64,000 nucleotides of DNA from JBFLYO01 sp040756745 (lineage in GTDB: Bacteria > Bacteroidota > Ignavibacteria > UBA10030 > UBA6906), in NCBI GenBank assembly GCA_040756745.1, contig JBFLYO010000001.1, forward strand, positions 62,001 to 126,000, in the 5' to 3' direction. The first letter of the stretch is position 1. Every line of letters starts with the position of its first letter. The position numbers and the translations under genes were made by a program. Below, piece by piece: positions 51,576 to 59,388 of this stretch. The notes beneath the pieces are model-generated. The model saw only the letters and a program-made list of their open reading frames with translations. It made no database searches and was not told the DNA's origin.

Positions 51576-52394
51576 TCAGGCATGCTGGCTGATCTGCATC
51601 ACCGTCGGCTGAAGCGGCACAGCGGCCTGTGCGGCACGCTTGGCCATGATTTCGCGCGCGAGTCTGAGATAGGCAGACGATCCCCGCGAATTGATGTCGT
51701 ACAGGATCGCCGGCTTGCCGTAGAAGCTCGCTTCGCTCAACACGGTATTCCGCGGGATGGAGGTCTCAAACATGTACTTCCGGTATTTGCCGGTCAGTTC
51801 CCTCATGGTGATATCGGTGACGCGAGTGTGTGGCTCGTGCATCGTGATGAGGATTCCCTCGACTTCAATCGACTTGTTGCCGACCTCGCGCACCCAGTCG
51901 AGGTACTTGAACAGCCGGTCCACCGCGTCAAGGGCGAAGTGCCCCGACTTCACCGGGATCAGGACGGAGTCGGCAGCGGCAAGCGCATTGGCCGAGAGTC
52001 CTCGCAGGAAGGGGGGACAATCCAGAATCACATACTCATAGTCGCGGGCGATGCCGCGGAGCGCGTTCCGGAGGATTGCGCGGTTGTCGGCGACGCGCAT
52101 CATCCGGTCTTCCATCTGCATGGACTGCACGTTGGAGGGGATGAAGTCCAGATGCTTCAGTTCTGTCTTGTGGATCGCATTCTGCATCCCGGTGACGAAG
52201 TTGAAGACCTCATAGAGCCCGGCGCGGATGGTCCCCTCGGTGAAGCCAAGCGACAGCCCGGATGCGCCGAAGGTGTCCATGTCTATGAGAAGAGTGTGCT
52301 GCTCGGCGACGGCGAGGCTTGCGGCCAGGTTGACTGCCGTCGTCGTTTTGCCGACGCCCCCTTTCGGGAGCGCTACTGCGATGATCCGTGCCAT
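51576..52394 (-). CDS. Orphan ParA/MinD-family ATPase
   Basis: 272 residues. The deviant Walker A is KGGVGKTT at 11-18, with the signature Lys11 and catalytic Lys16; LLIDMDTFGASG and LDCPPFLRGLSANAL follow. Such ATPases position DNA, protein clusters or machinery on the nucleoid or membrane. There is no ParB gene or parS-like repeat nearby, so it is probably not the chromosomal Soj. Neighbours are an FAH-family gene (four bases) and the M23 peptidase (six bases). Confidence 0.88.
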   Translation of the reverse strand: MARIIAVALPKGGVGKTTTAVNLAASLAVAEQHTLLIDMDTFGASGLSLGFTEGTIRAGLYEVFNFVTGMQNAIHKTELKHLDFIPSNVQSMQMEDRMMRVADNRAILRNALRGIARDYEYVILDCPPFLRGLSANALAAADSVLIPVKSGHFALDAVDRLFKYLDWVREVGNKSIEVEGILITMHEPHTRVTDITMRELTGKYRKYMFETSIPRNTVLSEASFYGKPAILYDINSRGSSAYLRLAREIMAKRAAQAAVPLQPTVMQISQHA

Positions 52395-52398
52395 GGGG

Positions 52399-53055
52399 CT
52401 AACGGACTCCGACCGTGATTGTGCCGACTGATTCCAGTTCCGCGCTCAAGGTGTCTCCATGCGTGACGGGACCGACGCCCTCCGGAGTGCCGGTGTAGAC
52501 AAGATCGCCGGGCTCAAGCGTGAAGACCGAGGAAAGGTACGAAAGAATCTCAGGGATGCGGAAGATCATCTGTCGCGTGTTCGCGCTCTGTCTGACGGCT
52601 CCGTTGACACGGAGCGAGATGTCCAGGTTGTGGGGATCGGGTACGGCGTCGCGGCGGACTGCGATGGAGAGAGGTGCCGACGTGTCGAATCCTTTGGCCA
52701 CGCTCCACGGGAGCCCCCTTTTCTTGGCTTCTGCCTGCACGTCGCGCAACGTCATGTCGAGCCCGACAGCGTATCCGGCGACGTAATCCATCGCATGAGC
52801 TGGACTGATAGCGCTTGCCTGTGTGCCGATGACGACAACCATCTCCACCTCATGATGGATCTCGCTCGAGAACGAAGGGATGACGATCGTTCCTCCCGGT
52901 TCGAGCAACGCTGTCGAGGGTTTGATGAACACGACCGGCGTCGATGGCACCTCTGCCTTCATTTCCCTTGCATGCTCGGGATAGTTCCTCCCCAGGCAGA
53001 GGATCTTGCCGACGGAAAGCGCCCCGTTCCCGTCGGTGAACCGGACCGTGTTCAT
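52399..53055 (-). CDS. Fumarylacetoacetate hydrolase-family protein
   Basis: 218 residues. LCLGRNYPEHAREM, a metal-binding IHHEVEM, GYAVGLDMTLRDVQAEAK and WSVAKGFDTSAPL are typical of the short FAH fold. Members act as acylpyruvate hydrolases, oxaloacetate decarboxylases or tautomerases; the sequence does not choose among these. It is first gene of the run toward parA, M23 and valS, behind its own promoter. Confidence 0.92.
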   Translation of the reverse strand: MNTVRFTDGNGALSVGKILCLGRNYPEHAREMKAEVPSTPVVFIKPSTALLEPGGTIVIPSFSSEIHHEVEMVVVIGTQASAISPAHAMDYVAGYAVGLDMTLRDVQAEAKKRGLPWSVAKGFDTSAPLSIAVRRDAVPDPHNLDISLRVNGAVRQSANTRQMIFRIPEILSYLSSVFTLEPGDLVYTGTPEGVGPVTHGDTLSAELESVGTITVGVR

Positions 53056-53084
53056 CCGAAGCGTCTGCCGATATTATCCCGACG

Positions 53085-53113
53085 AATATAAACAGGGGAG
53101 TCGAAATTAGCAA
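53085..53113 (-). promoter_or_regulatory. Promoter of the FAH-family gene
   Basis: On the minus strand TTGCTA (53113-53108), exactly 17 bases, then TATATT (53090-53085). The leader is about 23 bases. Confidence 0.65.
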
Positions 53114-53160
53114 TAATCTGAGGGGAAATCTGAAAAAAAATGCGAAGGAGAACTTATCCC

Positions 53161-53189
53161 TTGCGTTTTGCGAATAGAATCAATAGAAT
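53161..53189 (+). promoter_or_regulatory. Promoter of purM
   Basis: TTGCGT, exactly 17 bases, then TAGAAT, in an AT-rich stretch. The expected leader is about 28 bases. No purine riboswitch is recognisable between it and the gene. Confidence 0.6.
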
Positions 53190-53223
53190 GGTTCATTTGG
53201 CTCCCATCTGCACGAATTAACCC

Positions 53224-54219
53224 ATGTCTCTGACGTATCAGAAAGCCGGCGTCAATATCCCCGAAGGCGACAAATTCATTGGGTTGATCAAAAGAACAGT
53301 CCGTTCCACCTATAAAACAGGAGTGTTGGGCGATATCGGGGCGTTCGGAGCGTTCTTCGACGCGAGGTTTCGGGGCATGAGGTCACCCGTCCTGGTCTCA
53401 AGCGTTGACGGCGTGGGAACCAAATTGATCGTTGCCCAGATGATGGGGCGCCACGACACGGTCGGACAGGATCTCGTCAATCATTGCGTCAACGACATTC
53501 TCTCCTGTGGCGCTGCTCCGCTGTTCTTCCTCGACTATTTCGCTACGGGTTCGTTGAACGCCGACGCCGCAGCGAAGGTCATCAGCGGGTTCGCGAAGGC
53601 GTGCAGGGAGAACGGGTGTTCTCTGATTGGCGGCGAGACCGCGGAAATGCCAGGGCTCTATGAACCCCATGAGTACGATCTCGCAGGGACGGTCGTCGGC
53701 GTGGTGGAACGCGGGCGCATCGTCGACGGCCGCAGAATCAGGAAAGGGGATGTGCTCATCGGTCTCCCTTCCACGGGATTGCACACCAACGGCTATTCAC
53801 TTGCCCGCGCGGCGCTTCTGGGGCCGTACGCACTCGATCAGTTCATCGCCGAGCTCGGCACGACCCTCGGCGAGGCGCTGCTCGCGGTTCATCGCTCGTA
53901 CCTGCGCACGGTGCAGCCACTGTTGCGCCGGTTTGACGTTCGCGGGCTGTCGCACATCACCGGCGGTGGCATCGTGGGGAACACCAGTCGCGTGCTTCCG
54001 AAGCGACGGACCCTGCGGGTCGATTGGGGGGCGTGGCAAAAACCACCGATTTTCGATCTCATTCAGAAGACTGGCGACGTTCCTGAAGAAGACATGCGGC
54101 GGACGTTCAATCTGGGCATCGGGATGATTGTCATCGTTCCCGCCGCCCAGGCGGAGGGCGTGGTCTCCTTTCTCGCAAAGAGACGTGAGCCTGCAGTCAT
54201 CCTGGGGGAAGTCGTCTGA
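53224..54219 (+). CDS. purM: Phosphoribosylformylglycinamidine cyclo-ligase
   Basis: 331 residues. Closes the imidazole ring to give AIR in purine synthesis. SSVDGVGTKLIVAQMMGRHDTVGQDL (read as two parts) carries the ATP-binding and metal residues; NDILSCGAAPLFFLDY, GGETAEMPGLY and HITGGGIVGN are typical. It is slightly shorter than the E. coli enzyme but complete. It uses PRPP-derived intermediates, so it is functionally linked to prs. It has its own promoter. The ATG lacks a ribosome site. Confidence 0.96.
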   Translation: MSLTYQKAGVNIPEGDKFIGLIKRTVRSTYKTGVLGDIGAFGAFFDARFRGMRSPVLVSSVDGVGTKLIVAQMMGRHDTVGQDLVNHCVNDILSCGAAPLFFLDYFATGSLNADAAAKVISGFAKACRENGCSLIGGETAEMPGLYEPHEYDLAGTVVGVVERGRIVDGRRIRKGDVLIGLPSTGLHTNGYSLARAALLGPYALDQFIAELGTTLGEALLAVHRSYLRTVQPLLRRFDVRGLSHITGGGIVGNTSRVLPKRRTLRVDWGAWQKPPIFDLIQKTGDVPEEDMRRTFNLGIGMIVIVPAAQAEGVVSFLAKRREPAVILGEVV

Positions 54220-54227
54220 CACAACTC

Positions 54228-56033
54228 ATGAACGCGCACATTGACGATCCCGTCCCCGTCCAACATCCAGGACGAGTGGAACACTCTCTGCTGAGCGATA
54301 CCTTTGCCGGACGTGTCAGCACCCTGCACGAAATCGCCCTTCAGATCGATGCGGCGCGGAGCAACGACGACATCATGGCGGTGCTCCGCAACGAGGTTCG
54401 GTGGATCATCCCCGTCCAGATCTGCTTCGCATGCCGGGTCGACCACTTCCACACCCGTTACACCGTCACCTCGCTTTCGCCGGCAGCAGATTCTCTTGCG
54501 CTGGAGGGGAGAACGTTCGCCGTGAAGGAGGGAGACGCCGGAACCGTGATTCAGAACCAATCGCCTCTGTTTGTTGGCCTCGAGGGGGACGGCCGCCGGG
54601 ATGAGCTGGGGGCAACATTGCGAGATGCAGGAATGCGATCAATGCTGATCGTGCCGCTCCGCACGGGAGATGAGACTGTCGGAGCTCTCGCCTTTGCCTC
54701 GCCCGAACCCGCGGCCTATCAGGAACAGGAACTGGTCCTCGCTCAGCTCCTTGCCACGCAAACTGCCGTAGCCCTCCAGAACACGGCGCTGTTTGAAGAT
54801 GCAAAGAAGCGGATCGCACAGATCGAGCTGGTGAACGAGCTGGCCGAGGATCTTACCTCGACGCTCGAACTGGATGCGTTGCTCACTGCGGCGGCGGAGA
54901 CGATCCGCAAGACGTTCAGTTACTACGATGTCACGATCTTCCTCGTCGATCGCCCGCAGGAGGAGGCATACGTCGTGGCTCATTCGGGAGCTCATCCCAA
55001 CTCCCTGCCGAACGGATTCCGGCAGAAATTCTCCGAGGGGATTGTGGGATGGGCGATCACGCACGACGAACGGGTGCTGGTCGACGATGTGAGTGCCGAT
55101 CCGCGGTACGTGTCCCATTCAGACTCGGAAGCCGTCTCGGAGCTTGTGATTCCCATCCGTGTGGAGCATGAGATCGTCGGGGTCCTCAACGTGGAGGACA
55201 GGCATCCGGCGGCGTTCGACGAAACCGATGCGATCGTGCTGGAGACCCTGTGCGATCAGCTGGGAAGCGCGATTAAGAACGCCCAGCTCTATGACCAGGT
55301 GAAACGGGCGAACGCAAAGCTGACGGAACTCGACAGAATGAAATCGGATTTCCTCGGCATCGTGTCGCACGATTTCCGATCGCCTCTGGCCAGCATTGTG
55401 CTTGCGGCGAAAGGCCTGTTGAAACGTCCCGAGGCGGTGGACCGGAATCGGCTGACGGAGTACCTCCAATTGATCGTGGACCAGGCCAACAGGCTCGTCC
55501 GGCTGGCCGAGGACACGCTTTCCATAACGAAGATGGAAGCCGGCCAGCTCAGCTATTTCTTCAACATGGTGAGTCTCGAGCGGCTGATCAAGGACGCGAT
55601 GAGCGGCGTGAATCTCTCGAACCGGCATACCCTGACCTGTGAAATCGATCCACGGGTGGAATACGTGAGAGGTGATCAGACGAAGCTGCGGCAGGTGCTC
55701 CAGAATCTCCTCTCGAATGCGGTGAAGTATTCACCCGCAGGAGGGAAGATCACGATCCGCGCAGCACATCACTCTGCCGATCACCTGGTGGTGGCGGTCA
55801 GTGACGAGGGGATCGGGATTCCGCAAGATCAGGTGTCGCGGCTCTTCCAGAAGTTTTCCCGTATCGACACGCCTCAGGCGCGGGAGATCAAGGGGTCGGG
55901 GCTGGGACTCTGGATCTGTAAGGAAATCGTCCGTGCGCACGGCGGAGTGATCTGGGTCGATCGGAATCAGGGGAAGGGGAGCACATTTGCCTTCACGCTG
56001 CGCAAAGCCCATCCCGACGTCGAGGAGGGATAA
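54228..56033 (+). CDS. Cytosolic GAF-domain sensor histidine kinase
   Basis: 601 residues with no transmembrane helix. Two GAF domains (about 25-185 and 205-355) precede the HisKA dimerisation helix with the phospho-acceptor His381 in SHDFRSPLASI. The ATPase domain has the N box QNLLSNAVKYSP, DEGIGIPQDQ and GSGLGLWICK. It should respond to a small molecule or redox state inside the cell. No response regulator is adjacent. It begins eight bases after purM and so may share its promoter. Confidence 0.92.
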   Translation: MNAHIDDPVPVQHPGRVEHSLLSDTFAGRVSTLHEIALQIDAARSNDDIMAVLRNEVRWIIPVQICFACRVDHFHTRYTVTSLSPAADSLALEGRTFAVKEGDAGTVIQNQSPLFVGLEGDGRRDELGATLRDAGMRSMLIVPLRTGDETVGALAFASPEPAAYQEQELVLAQLLATQTAVALQNTALFEDAKKRIAQIELVNELAEDLTSTLELDALLTAAAETIRKTFSYYDVTIFLVDRPQEEAYVVAHSGAHPNSLPNGFRQKFSEGIVGWAITHDERVLVDDVSADPRYVSHSDSEAVSELVIPIRVEHEIVGVLNVEDRHPAAFDETDAIVLETLCDQLGSAIKNAQLYDQVKRANAKLTELDRMKSDFLGIVSHDFRSPLASIVLAAKGLLKRPEAVDRNRLTEYLQLIVDQANRLVRLAEDTLSITKMEAGQLSYFFNMVSLERLIKDAMSGVNLSNRHTLTCEIDPRVEYVRGDQTKLRQVLQNLLSNAVKYSPAGGKITIRAAHHSADHLVVAVSDEGIGIPQDQVSRLFQKFSRIDTPQAREIKGSGLGLWICKEIVRAHGGVIWVDRNQGKGSTFAFTLRKAHPDVEEG

Positions 56034-56360
56034 TCAGCGTCTCTTCATACCCCCTGCGCGTTCCTCGAGGATCCGTTCCGTTCGTTCTGCTACTGCTCTC
56101 CATCTGCTCAGGTCGTCGTTCAGCCAGGCGACGGTCGTACGATACTCATCGCGCGTCACCCCTTCGTGGACAAGCAACGAATCAACGGCCTGCCGGACCC
56201 GCGTGGAATCCCATCCGGCCAGTTTGCCTGTCTGACCGATCTCAAGGAGCCCCGCGTACAGCCCGCTGAACCGTTCGGTCGCGATGATGCGGGCGCCTCC
56301 CCCCGTTCGCCCGACGCAGGAGACGATCGTCATGCATGCAATGATCAGGAGTCGGCGCAT
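56034..56360 (-). CDS. DUF4296-like small lipoprotein
   Basis: 108 residues. MRRLLIIACMTIVSC gives a lipobox Cys at 15. The rest is helical with VDSLLVHEGVTRDEYRTTVA and WRAVAERTERILEE, resembling DUF4296 proteins of Bacteroidota, whose function is unknown. It converges with the histidine kinase with no gap. The promoter -10 ends only six bases before the ATG, so the transcript may be leaderless. Confidence 0.65.
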   Translation of the reverse strand: MRRLLIIACMTIVSCVGRTGGGARIIATERFSGLYAGLLEIGQTGKLAGWDSTRVRQAVDSLLVHEGVTRDEYRTTVAWLNDDLSRWRAVAERTERILEERAGGMKRR

Positions 56361-56366
56361 CGACCC

Positions 56367-56395
56367 ATTGTAGGGAATTCATCCTTCCCAAGCAA
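56367..56395 (-). promoter_or_regulatory. Promoter of the DUF4296-like gene
   Basis: On the minus strand TTGCTT (56395-56390), exactly 17 bases, then TACAAT (56372-56367). Transcription should begin at or within a base or two of the ATG at 56360. Confidence 0.6.
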
Positions 56396-56418
56396 TCGAG
56401 GGAGTGCCGACACTCACC

Positions 56419-56447
56419 TTGACTTTGAGGGGGAGGATGCGTATATT
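56419..56447 (+). promoter_or_regulatory. Promoter of efp
   Basis: TTGACT, exactly 17 bases, then TATATT; the best consensus match in the window. Leader about 36 bases. A second, weaker TTGAAT-17-TATCAA lies just downstream. Confidence 0.7.
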
Positions 56448-56489
56448 TTTATTCTTGAATTCCCGTTACGTTAATATTATCAATGGGTT

Positions 56490-57053
56490 ATGCCTTCCAC
56501 CTCCGATTTCAGGCCGGGGCTTGTCATTAAGTACAACAACGACCTGTGGCAGATCATAGAGTTTCAGCACGTCAACCCGGGCAATTGGCGTGCCTTCGTC
56601 CGGACCAAACTGAAGAACATCAAGAGCGGCAAGGTCATCGAGAACCGGTTTCGCGCCGGGGAAGCGATCGATACCGTCCGCATCGAGCGGAAAGAGTTTC
56701 AGTTCCTGTACAGGGACGGGTCGGGGTATGTCTTCATGGACAAGGAGAACTACGAGCAGATCTCCGTGGAAGAGGAACAGGTGGGGGAGGGGGCGAAATT
56801 CCTGAAGGACGGCGAATCGGTGGATATTCTGTTCAACGGCACCGAGATCACGGGGATTGAACTGCCGATCACCGTGGAGCTGAAGGTCACGGAAACCGTG
56901 CCCGGCGTGCGCGGCGACAGTGCGAATGCGGGGACCAAGCCCGCCCGGCTTGAGACAGGAGCGACAGTGAACGTGCCGCTGTTCATCAATGAAGGGGACG
57001 CCGTTAAGATCGACACACGGACCGGCCAGTACATCGAGCGGGTCAAAGGGTGA
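56490..57053 (+). CDS. efp: Elongation factor P, with unusual Asn-Trp-Arg tip
   Basis: 187 residues. Rescues ribosomes stalled at polyproline. Three beta-barrel domains of normal length: FRPGLVIKYNNDLWQIIEFQ, then VEYMDK-like YVFMDKENYEQI, and C-terminal GDTVRVD-equivalent NEGDAVKIDTRTGQYIERV. The domain I loop that contacts the P-site tRNA reads NPGNWRAF, so the residue equivalent to modified Lys34 of E. coli is Asn32. The ATG has no ribosome site. It precedes accB by 44 bases; efp-accB-accC is a very common order. Confidence 0.96.
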   Translation: MPSTSDFRPGLVIKYNNDLWQIIEFQHVNPGNWRAFVRTKLKNIKSGKVIENRFRAGEAIDTVRIERKEFQFLYRDGSGYVFMDKENYEQISVEEEQVGEGAKFLKDGESVDILFNGTEITGIELPITVELKVTETVPGVRGDSANAGTKPARLETGATVNVPLFINEGDAVKIDTRTGQYIERVKG

Positions 57054-57097
57054 CATCCGCAGGCCACTCGTCATTGTCTGAACATCGCGGAGACCGC

Positions 57098-57565
57098 ATG
57101 GACCTGAATTACGTCAAGCGACTGGTAAAGCTCCTGTCGGAAAGTGCGGTGGACGAAATTGAGATTGAAGAAGAGGGGCGGAAGATCCGTGTTGCGAAGA
57201 ACGCGCCCCCCGCAGTGCAGGGGGTGATGGTTCCCCCGACCATGCCGGCCCCGGGGGCGAATCCCGCTCCGGCACCTCCGGCAGCAGCTCCTTCGTCCCC
57301 CCCCGCAGCTCCACCCCCGCAAAATCTTCATGAGATCCGTTCTCCCATCGTTGGGACGTTCTACCGGGCCCCGGCACCCGATGCGGCCCCGTTCGTGCAG
57401 ATCGGCTCACTCATCCAGCCCGGTACGGTGCTCTGCATCGTGGAAGCCATGAAACTCATGAACGAGATCGAGGCTGACGTTGCAGGAAAGGTTTCCCGCA
57501 TTCTCGTTGAGAATGGCCAGCCGGTCGAGTATGACCAGCCCCTGTTCCTCGTAGAAAAATCCTAA
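57098..57565 (+). CDS. accB: Biotin carboxyl carrier protein of acetyl-CoA carboxylase
   Basis: 155 residues. Carries biotin between the carboxylase and carboxyltransferase. The N-terminal helix (LNYVKRLVKLLSESAVDEIE), a Pro/Ala linker (about 43-75) and the biotinyl domain with Lys119 in VEAMKLMNEIEAD are complete. GGAG precedes ATG 57098 by six bases; an upstream in-frame extension overlaps efp and is not conserved. Confidence 0.96.
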   Translation: MDLNYVKRLVKLLSESAVDEIEIEEEGRKIRVAKNAPPAVQGVMVPPTMPAPGANPAPAPPAAAPSSPPAAPPPQNLHEIRSPIVGTFYRAPAPDAAPFVQIGSLIQPGTVLCIVEAMKLMNEIEADVAGKVSRILVENGQPVEYDQPLFLVEKS

Positions 57566-57588
57566 GCCCACCCCGCCGGAGTCCACGG

Positions 57589-58941
57589 GTGTTCAACAAG
57601 GTCCTGATCGCCAACCGCGGAGAGATCGCGCTCCGCATCATCCGGGTCTGCAAGCAATTCGGCATCAAGACCGTCGCAGTCTATTCCAAGGCCGACCGTG
57701 ACTCGCTTCATGTCCGTTTTGCGGATGAGGCCGTCTGCATCGGTCCTCCCGCCGGACGCGAGAGCTATTTGAAGATCCCACGCATCATCGCCGCCGCAGA
57801 GATCACCGGCGCCGAGGCGATCCATCCCGGGTATGGTTTCCTTGCCGAGAATGCGTCGTTTGCCGAAATCTGCGCCACGTCAGGGATCAAGTTCATCGGT
57901 CCAAGCCCCGAGATGATCAGCGCGATGGGGGACAAGGCGGTCGCGAAGGAAACAATGCAGAAGGCGGGTGTGCCCGTGGTCCCGGGGAGTGAGGGGGTGG
58001 TGAAGAACGCAGGAGAGGCGATCGAAATCGCCCGCGAGATCGGGTTCCCCGTGATTATCAAGGCGGTTGCGGGAGGCGGCGGCCGGGGGATGCGCATAGT
58101 CCGGGGGGAAGCGGACATGGAGTCTGCGCTGAATACCTCCCGGCACGAGGCCGAGCAGGCATTCGGGAACGCGGACGTCTACCTGGAAAAGTACATCGAA
58201 CAACCGCGCCACGTGGAAGTGCAGGTGTTCGGCGATCAGCACGGCAACGTCATCCACTTCGGCGAGCGGGACTGCTCCGTCCAGCGCCGGCACCAGAAGC
58301 TGATCGAAGAATCGCCATCGCCGATCGTGGATGACGATCTCCGCGAACGGATGGGAGAGGCGTCGATCAAGGGCTGCAAGGCGGTCAAGTATGAAAATGC
58401 CGGGACGATCGAGTTCCTCATCGACAAGGACCGGAACTTCTACTTCATGGAAATGAACACGAGGATTCAGGTGGAACATCCCGTCACCGAGCAGGTGACG
58501 GGACACGACCTGATCAAGCTTCAGCTTCGCGTGGCGGCGGGGGAGCGGCTGCCGAAGAAGAGAATCCATCAGCGCGGCCACGCCATCGAGTGCCGCATCA
58601 ATGCCGAAGACCCGGCCAACGGTTTCCGCCCGTCGCCCGGGAAGATCACGGACTTCCACATGCCCGGTGGCTTTGGCGTCCGGGTCGATACGCACGCCTA
58701 TGCCGGCTATGATGTCCCTCCGTATTATGACTCACTGATCGCGAAACTTGTTGTTTACGCGCAAACGCGCGCAGGCGCGATCAACAAGATGGCAAGCGCG
58801 CTGGAAGAGTTTGTTGTCCAGGGGATCAAGACAACGATCCCCTTCCACCGGCAGGTGATGCAGGACGAGAGATTTCGCGCGGGGAAATTCGACACAAGCT
58901 ACCTTGACGATTTTCAGTTCAGCGCGCAGGAGAATACGTAG
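57589..58941 (+). CDS. accC: Biotin carboxylase subunit of acetyl-CoA carboxylase
   Basis: 450 residues. ATP-dependent carboxylation of biotin on AccB. FNKVLIANRGEIALRIIRVC, HPGYGFLAENASFAEIC, the ATP loop KAVAGGGGRGMRIV, FMEMNTRIQVEHPVTE and GHAIECRINAEDP are present. It starts with GTG 23 bases after accB. The carboxyltransferase genes accA/accD are not in the window. Confidence 0.96.
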   Translation: MFNKVLIANRGEIALRIIRVCKQFGIKTVAVYSKADRDSLHVRFADEAVCIGPPAGRESYLKIPRIIAAAEITGAEAIHPGYGFLAENASFAEICATSGIKFIGPSPEMISAMGDKAVAKETMQKAGVPVVPGSEGVVKNAGEAIEIAREIGFPVIIKAVAGGGGRGMRIVRGEADMESALNTSRHEAEQAFGNADVYLEKYIEQPRHVEVQVFGDQHGNVIHFGERDCSVQRRHQKLIEESPSPIVDDDLRERMGEASIKGCKAVKYENAGTIEFLIDKDRNFYFMEMNTRIQVEHPVTEQVTGHDLIKLQLRVAAGERLPKKRIHQRGHAIECRINAEDPANGFRPSPGKITDFHMPGGFGVRVDTHAYAGYDVPPYYDSLIAKLVVYAQTRAGAINKMASALEEFVVQGIKTTIPFHRQVMQDERFRAGKFDTSYLDDFQFSAQENT

Positions 58942-58984
58942 CAGCGGCACGCGAAGTCCACTTCCCTCGAAAGGATGCTCTGTC

Positions 58985-59365
58985 ATGAACTTTCCAGAAA
59001 ACCTCAAGTACACCAAAGACCATGAATGGGTGCTCATCGCCGGGGAGAGCGGCACGGTTGGCATTACCGACTACGCCCAGGGTGAACTGGGCGACGTGGT
59101 CTTCGTGGAGCTCCCGCCTGTGGGGAAGGCGGTGAAACAGGGTGAGTCCTTCGGCACGATCGAAGCCGTCAAGGCGGTGTCCGATCTCTATGCGCCGCTC
59201 TCGGGAACAGTTGCCGAGGTGAACCCTGATCTCGCGAAAACTCCCGACCTCGTGAACAAGGATCCGTACGGAAAAGGGTGGATGGTGAAAGTGAAGATTA
59301 CGAATCCCTCAGAAGCTGCCGGGCTCCTGGCGGCTCCCGCATACATGGCAATCATCGGCAAGTAA
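58985..59365 (+). CDS. gcvH: Glycine cleavage system H protein
   Basis: 126 residues. The lipoylated carrier of the glycine cleavage system. YTKDHEWVLIAGESGTVGIT, the lipoyl Lys63 in TIEAVKAVSDLYAPLSG and DPYGKGWMVKVKI are typical. AAGGA precedes ATG 58985. It lies on the strand opposite gcvP, one gene away, and gcvT is not in the window. Confidence 0.96.
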   Translation: MNFPENLKYTKDHEWVLIAGESGTVGITDYAQGELGDVVFVELPPVGKAVKQGESFGTIEAVKAVSDLYAPLSGTVAEVNPDLAKTPDLVNKDPYGKGWMVKVKITNPSEAAGLLAAPAYMAIIGK

Positions 59366-59388
59366 CCCGGGCTGGCACGGTCACGAGG

